Shown: positions 16,085 through 18,825 of the stretch, in pieces
How the letters are laid out: each line of letters begins with the position of its first letter
Position numbering within the stretch: the stretch's first letter is position 1
From: Betaproteobacteria bacterium
GTDB lineage: Bacteria; Pseudomonadota; Gammaproteobacteria; Burkholderiales; Burkholderiaceae
NCBI GenBank assembly: GCA_009921765.1
Contig: RFXC01000063.1
Location: forward strand, 1-18,825
Length of the DNA: 18,825 nt
Direction of reading: 5' to 3'
The notes under the pieces: model-generated
Told to the model about the DNA's origin: nothing
The model's input: the letters and a program-made list of their open reading frames with translations, nothing else
Databases searched by the model: none
Made by a program: the position numbers and the translations under genes

Positions 16085-17347
16085 TTACGAGGGGGCGCCA
16101 GCTTCGTGCGGCGCCTGCCGCGCATGGCGTACCAGCGCTGCGGCAGCCACGGTACAACCGATCCCGGCAAAAAATAGAAGACTGGCCGAAACCTCGGCGC
16201 CCCACATCTCCAGAACCTGTCCGAAGATAAGCGGCGACAAAGCCGAGACATAGAGCGAAGGCGCAGCAAGCCTGCCTAGCAGTTCGCCGTAGCCGCGCGA
16301 ACCGATCAGCGCAAGCGGCAGCGCGCCGCGGAGAATGGTGAGCAGGCCGTTGCTGCAGCCGTAGAGGGCTACGAATGCGATCGCGGCCATTGTCTGAGGA
16401 AGGGGCAGAGCGAGCGGTACCAACGATAACGGCAGCATGGCAAACACCGGGACCGCCAGTGCTATCGGTGAGAGCCAGCGTTGTGCAAACAGTTCGGCCG
16501 ACCGGGACAGCACCTGGGCCGGGCCCATGAACGAGGCGACGGTGACGGCAAGCCCGGCCCCCAGACCGAGCCCCTGAAGAAGTTCGGGCAGATGCACTGC
16601 GAGCGACGACCAGATGAATGCGTGGCACGCGAAGGCCGTGGCAAGCAGTGTGACCGCGATGCGAGCCCATCGTGCACGCGCGTCGGCATGGGTCAAGGGC
16701 GGCGTGTCGGACGTTGCGTGCGCAGACGCCGATGTTGGCGCCTCGCTCCGAGCGTGCGGTGCGTCGCGGCTCGGCAGGCTGCCGGCAAACCAGAAATGCA
16801 GCGGCGCGCAGATCAGCAGATTGAGCGCCGCGTAGACGCCAAGCGTGCCACGCCAGCCAAGCGATTCCAGCAGCAGATGGCTGATCGGCCAGAATACGGT
16901 GGAGGCCAATCCGCCCATGAGGGTGAGCAATGAAATCGCGCGGCGCGCCCCCGGGCCTGCCAGTGCGGTGAGGGCAGCGAAGGCGCCGTCATACAACATT
17001 GCTCGCATGCCAAGACCGATCAGGCTCCAGGCGATCCAGATGGGCAGCAGACTTTCTGCGGTGGCATGCAAAGCGAGCGCCGCAGCAGCCAGAAGCGATG
17101 CCCCCGTTAGAAGGGGCGCAGCACCGTAGCGATCGATCAGCGCGCCGATTCTTCTCGATAACAGACCGGAGAGGAGCAGTGCCCAGGAATAGGCGCCGAG
17201 GACGCCCAGCAGCGGTAGATCCAGCGACTCGGCAATGGGGCGTGAAAGAATCGCCGGAACATAAAAGGTTGTGCCCCAGCCGATGATCTGGGTCACACCC
17301 AGTGCCAGCACCGCGTGCCCGGTACGGGGTCGGGCAACAGGCTTCAA
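16085..17347 (-). CDS. MFS transporter, 12 predicted membrane segments
   Basis: Inner-membrane major facilitator protein, 420 aa, with about twelve hydrophobic segments in two six-helix halves. A hydrophilic central loop of low complexity lies at residues 192-228 (SRDAPHARSEAPTSASAHATS). The family loop 2-3 motif reads GALIDRYGA (68-76). The N-terminus VTQIIGWGTTFYVPAIL is common in proton-coupled MFS members of proteobacteria. The substrate cannot be told. The start codon is TTG at 17347, chosen because it is the only start before the first helix apart from GTG/CTG codons inside it. It has no clear Shine-Dalgarno. It lies 29 nt downstream of lysS on the same strand and may be read through from it. 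It converges with the isc operon. Confidence 0.88.
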   Translation of the reverse strand: MKPVARPRTGHAVLALGVTQIIGWGTTFYVPAILSRPIAESLDLPLLGVLGAYSWALLLSGLLSRRIGALIDRYGAAPLLTGASLLAAAALALHATAESLLPIWIAWSLIGLGMRAMLYDGAFAALTALAGPGARRAISLLTLMGGLASTVFWPISHLLLESLGWRGTLGVYAALNLLICAPLHFWFAGSLPSRDAPHARSEAPTSASAHATSDTPPLTHADARARWARIAVTLLATAFACHAFIWSSLAVHLPELLQGLGLGAGLAVTVASFMGPAQVLSRSAELFAQRWLSPIALAVPVFAMLPLSLVPLALPLPQTMAAIAFVALYGCSNGLLTILRGALPLALIGSRGYGELLGRLAAPSLYVSALSPLIFGQVLEMWGAEVSASLLFFAGIGCTVAAAALVRHARQAPHEAGAPS

Positions 17348-17376
17348 CGGAGCAATGCCCGCGGTTCCCGAGGCGG

Positions 17377-18825
17377 TTAGTCTTCGCGGCGAAGTGCTGG
17401 AAACAGCACCACGTCCCGGATATTCGCGCGGTCGGTCAGCAGCATGACGAGACGGTCGATGCCGATGCCGCAGCCGCCTGTGGGAGGCATGCCGTACTCC
17501 AGTGCGCGGATGTAATCGGCATCAAAGTGCATGGCCTCTTCGTCGCCTGCATGCTTGGCCTCAACCTGACTGTGAAATCGCGCGGCCTGGTCCTCGGGGT
17601 CGTTCAGTTCCGAGAACCCGTTGGCGAGTTCGCGTCCGGCGATGAAAAGCTCGAAGCGTTCAGTAGTGGTAGGAGCCCGATCGCTTACCCTCGCAAGCGG
17701 CGATACTTCAACCGGATAGTCGATGATGAAGGTGGGGTCGTGAAGCTTGGACTCGGCGACCTCTTCAAACAACGCGAGCTGCAGCGCGCCGACCCCCGCG
17801 CGCGCCAGCGCCGGATCGCTGGTATCCACGCCTTGCTTGCGAAGCTCTGCTCGCAGCCACTGGGGGTCGTCGAGCGCCTCGCTCGCGTAGCGCGGCGCAT
17901 GCCGCGTGATTGCCTGCGCAATGGTGAGGCGCGCGAAGGGCTCGCCCAGGTTGAGCGTGCGCCCCTGATAGGTGAGGGTGGTACTGCCGGTGGCGGCCAG
18001 CGCCGCGTCGCGCAGGATCTGTTCGGTGAAGTCCATCAGCCAGCGATAGTCGGTGTAGGCGGCGTAGAACTCCATCATGGTGAATTCGGGGTTGTGTCGC
18101 GGCGAGATGCCCTCATTACGAAAATTGCGGTTGATCTCATAGACCCGTTCAAATCCACCCACGATCAGCCGCTTCAGGTAAAGCTCGGGCGCGATCCGCA
18201 GGTACATCTGCTGATCGAGCGCGTTGTGATGGGTGATGAAGGGCCGCGCGCTTGCGCCACCGGGGATGGGGTGCAGCATTGGGGTTTCGACTTCGAGAAA
18301 GCCATGCGACACCATGAAGGCCCGAATGGCGCTGATGGTGCGGCTCCGCGCGATGAAGGTGTCGCGCGTTTCCTGGTTGGCAATCAGATCGACATAGCGC
18401 TGCCGGTAGCGGATTTCCTGATCGGCCACCCCGTGGAACTTGTCGGGCAGGGGGCGCAGCGACTTGGCGAGCATGCGAAGCGCGGAGCAGCGCACTGAAA
18501 GCTCGCCCTTCATGGTCTTGAAGAGTTCGCCTTCGACGCCGATGATGTCGCCGAGGTCCCAGTGCTTGAACGACTCGTGAAGCGCGGCGCCGACTCCCTC
18601 GTCATTCATCCAGAGCTGAAGGCGACCCGTGCCATCCTGGATGGTGGCAAAGCTTGCCTTGCCTTGAACCCGCTTGAGCATGATCCGGCCTGCGACGCTC
18701 ACGCGAATCTGGTCGGCCTGCAGTTGTTCGCGGGTTTTGAAACCGTGATGCTCGGCCAGGTCGGTCGCACGGTGCGCCGGCTGAAAATCATTGGGAAAGG
18801 CAATGCCCTGATCGCGCAACCGGCC
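17377..18825 (-). CDS. lysS: Lysyl-tRNA synthetase, class II (5' end outside window)
   Basis: Charges tRNA-Lys with lysine in the cytoplasm. About 482 residues are present; the frame stays open past the right edge, so roughly the first 20-25 residues are missing. The visible start [16 protein letters not shown] fits the usual N-terminal region. The anticodon-binding OB fold includes [24 protein letters not shown]. Class II motif 2 is [20 protein letters not shown] (complement of about 18065-18125), and motif 3 is [13 protein letters not shown] (about 17440-17480), next to the conserved [16 protein letters not shown]. All these match bacterial LysS closely. The TAA stop codon is followed after 29 nt by the transporter gene. 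Confidence 0.98.
   Translation of the reverse strand, partial: GRLRDQGIAFPNDFQPAHRATDLAEHHGFKTREQLQADQIRVSVAGRIMLKRVQGKASFATIQDGTGRLQLWMNDEGVGAALHESFKHWDLGDIIGVEGELFKTMKGELSVRCSALRMLAKSLRPLPDKFHGVADQEIRYRQRYVDLIANQETRDTFIARSRTISAIRAFMVSHGFLEVETPMLHPIPGGASARPFITHHNALDQQMYLRIAPELYLKRLIVGGFERVYEINRNFRNEGISPRHNPEFTMMEFYAAYTDYRWLMDFTEQILRDAALAATGSTTLTYQGRTLNLGEPFARLTIAQAITRHAPRYASEALDDPQWLRAELRKQGVDTSDPALARAGVGALQLALFEEVAESKLHDPTFIIDYPVEVSPLARVSDRAPTTTERFELFIAGRELANGFSELNDPEDQAARFHSQVEAKHAGDEEAMHFDADYIRALEYGMPPTGGCGIGIDRLVMLLTDRANIRDVVLFPALRRED

Noticed and set aside
17302..18498. 398-codon open frame antisense to lysS and the transporter start
   Set aside because: Shadow of lysS, whose class II motifs are unmistakable on the minus strand.

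Overview
This window is GC-rich chromosomal DNA from a betaproteobacterium. It is most likely from the order Burkholderiales, close to Bordetella/Achromobacter-type Alcaligenaceae. Three things point there: a periplasmic binding protein of the Bug family, a divergent aminotransferase/uvrB pair, and the order uvrB, low-molecular-weight phosphatase, iscRSUA-hscBA-fdx-iscX. The assignment comes from gene content and recalled family sequences, not from a database search.

Left region (1-4625). The end of a dihydroorotate-dehydrogenase-like gene (+) runs convergently into a three-gene minus-strand cluster. Transcribed right to left, the cluster is an aspartate/aromatic aminotransferase, a class B flavin monooxygenase with a long N-terminal domain, and a Bug-type solute-binding protein. 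The gaps are 15 and 58 nt, so they probably form one operon. The aminotransferase start faces uvrB across a 392-nt intergenic region. That region holds a perfect 7-bp inverted repeat and a T5-G7-(CG)4 tract, but no recognisable LexA box.

Middle region (5018-10051). uvrB (excision repair) is followed by a low-molecular-weight tyrosine phosphatase gene, which ends at a strong intrinsic terminator. Next comes a solo molybdenum-hydroxylase large subunit of the IorB type. It has a twin-arginine signal, no 2Fe-2S partner in the window, and an altered glycine-rich cofactor motif.

ISC region (10052-15970). A 252-nt regulatory region holds a good sigma70-like promoter, a strong stem-loop at the expected transcript start, and an IscR-like site. 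It precedes a complete iron-sulfur cluster assembly operon: iscR (repressor/sensor), iscS (sulfur donor), iscU (scaffold), iscA (carrier), hscB and hscA (cochaperone and chaperone), fdx (electron donor) and iscX. All the metal or catalytic residues I checked are intact.

Right region (15971-18825). Facing the isc operon on the minus strand are lysS (lysyl-tRNA synthetase, 5' end beyond the window) and, 29 nt behind it, an MFS transporter that starts at TTG.

Most of the window is well-known core biology. The two parts most worth attention are the aminotransferase-FMO-Bug cluster, which could be an aromatic keto-acid oxidation route resembling plant TAA/YUCCA auxin synthesis, and the orphan IorB-like enzyme between the phosphatase and the isc operon.
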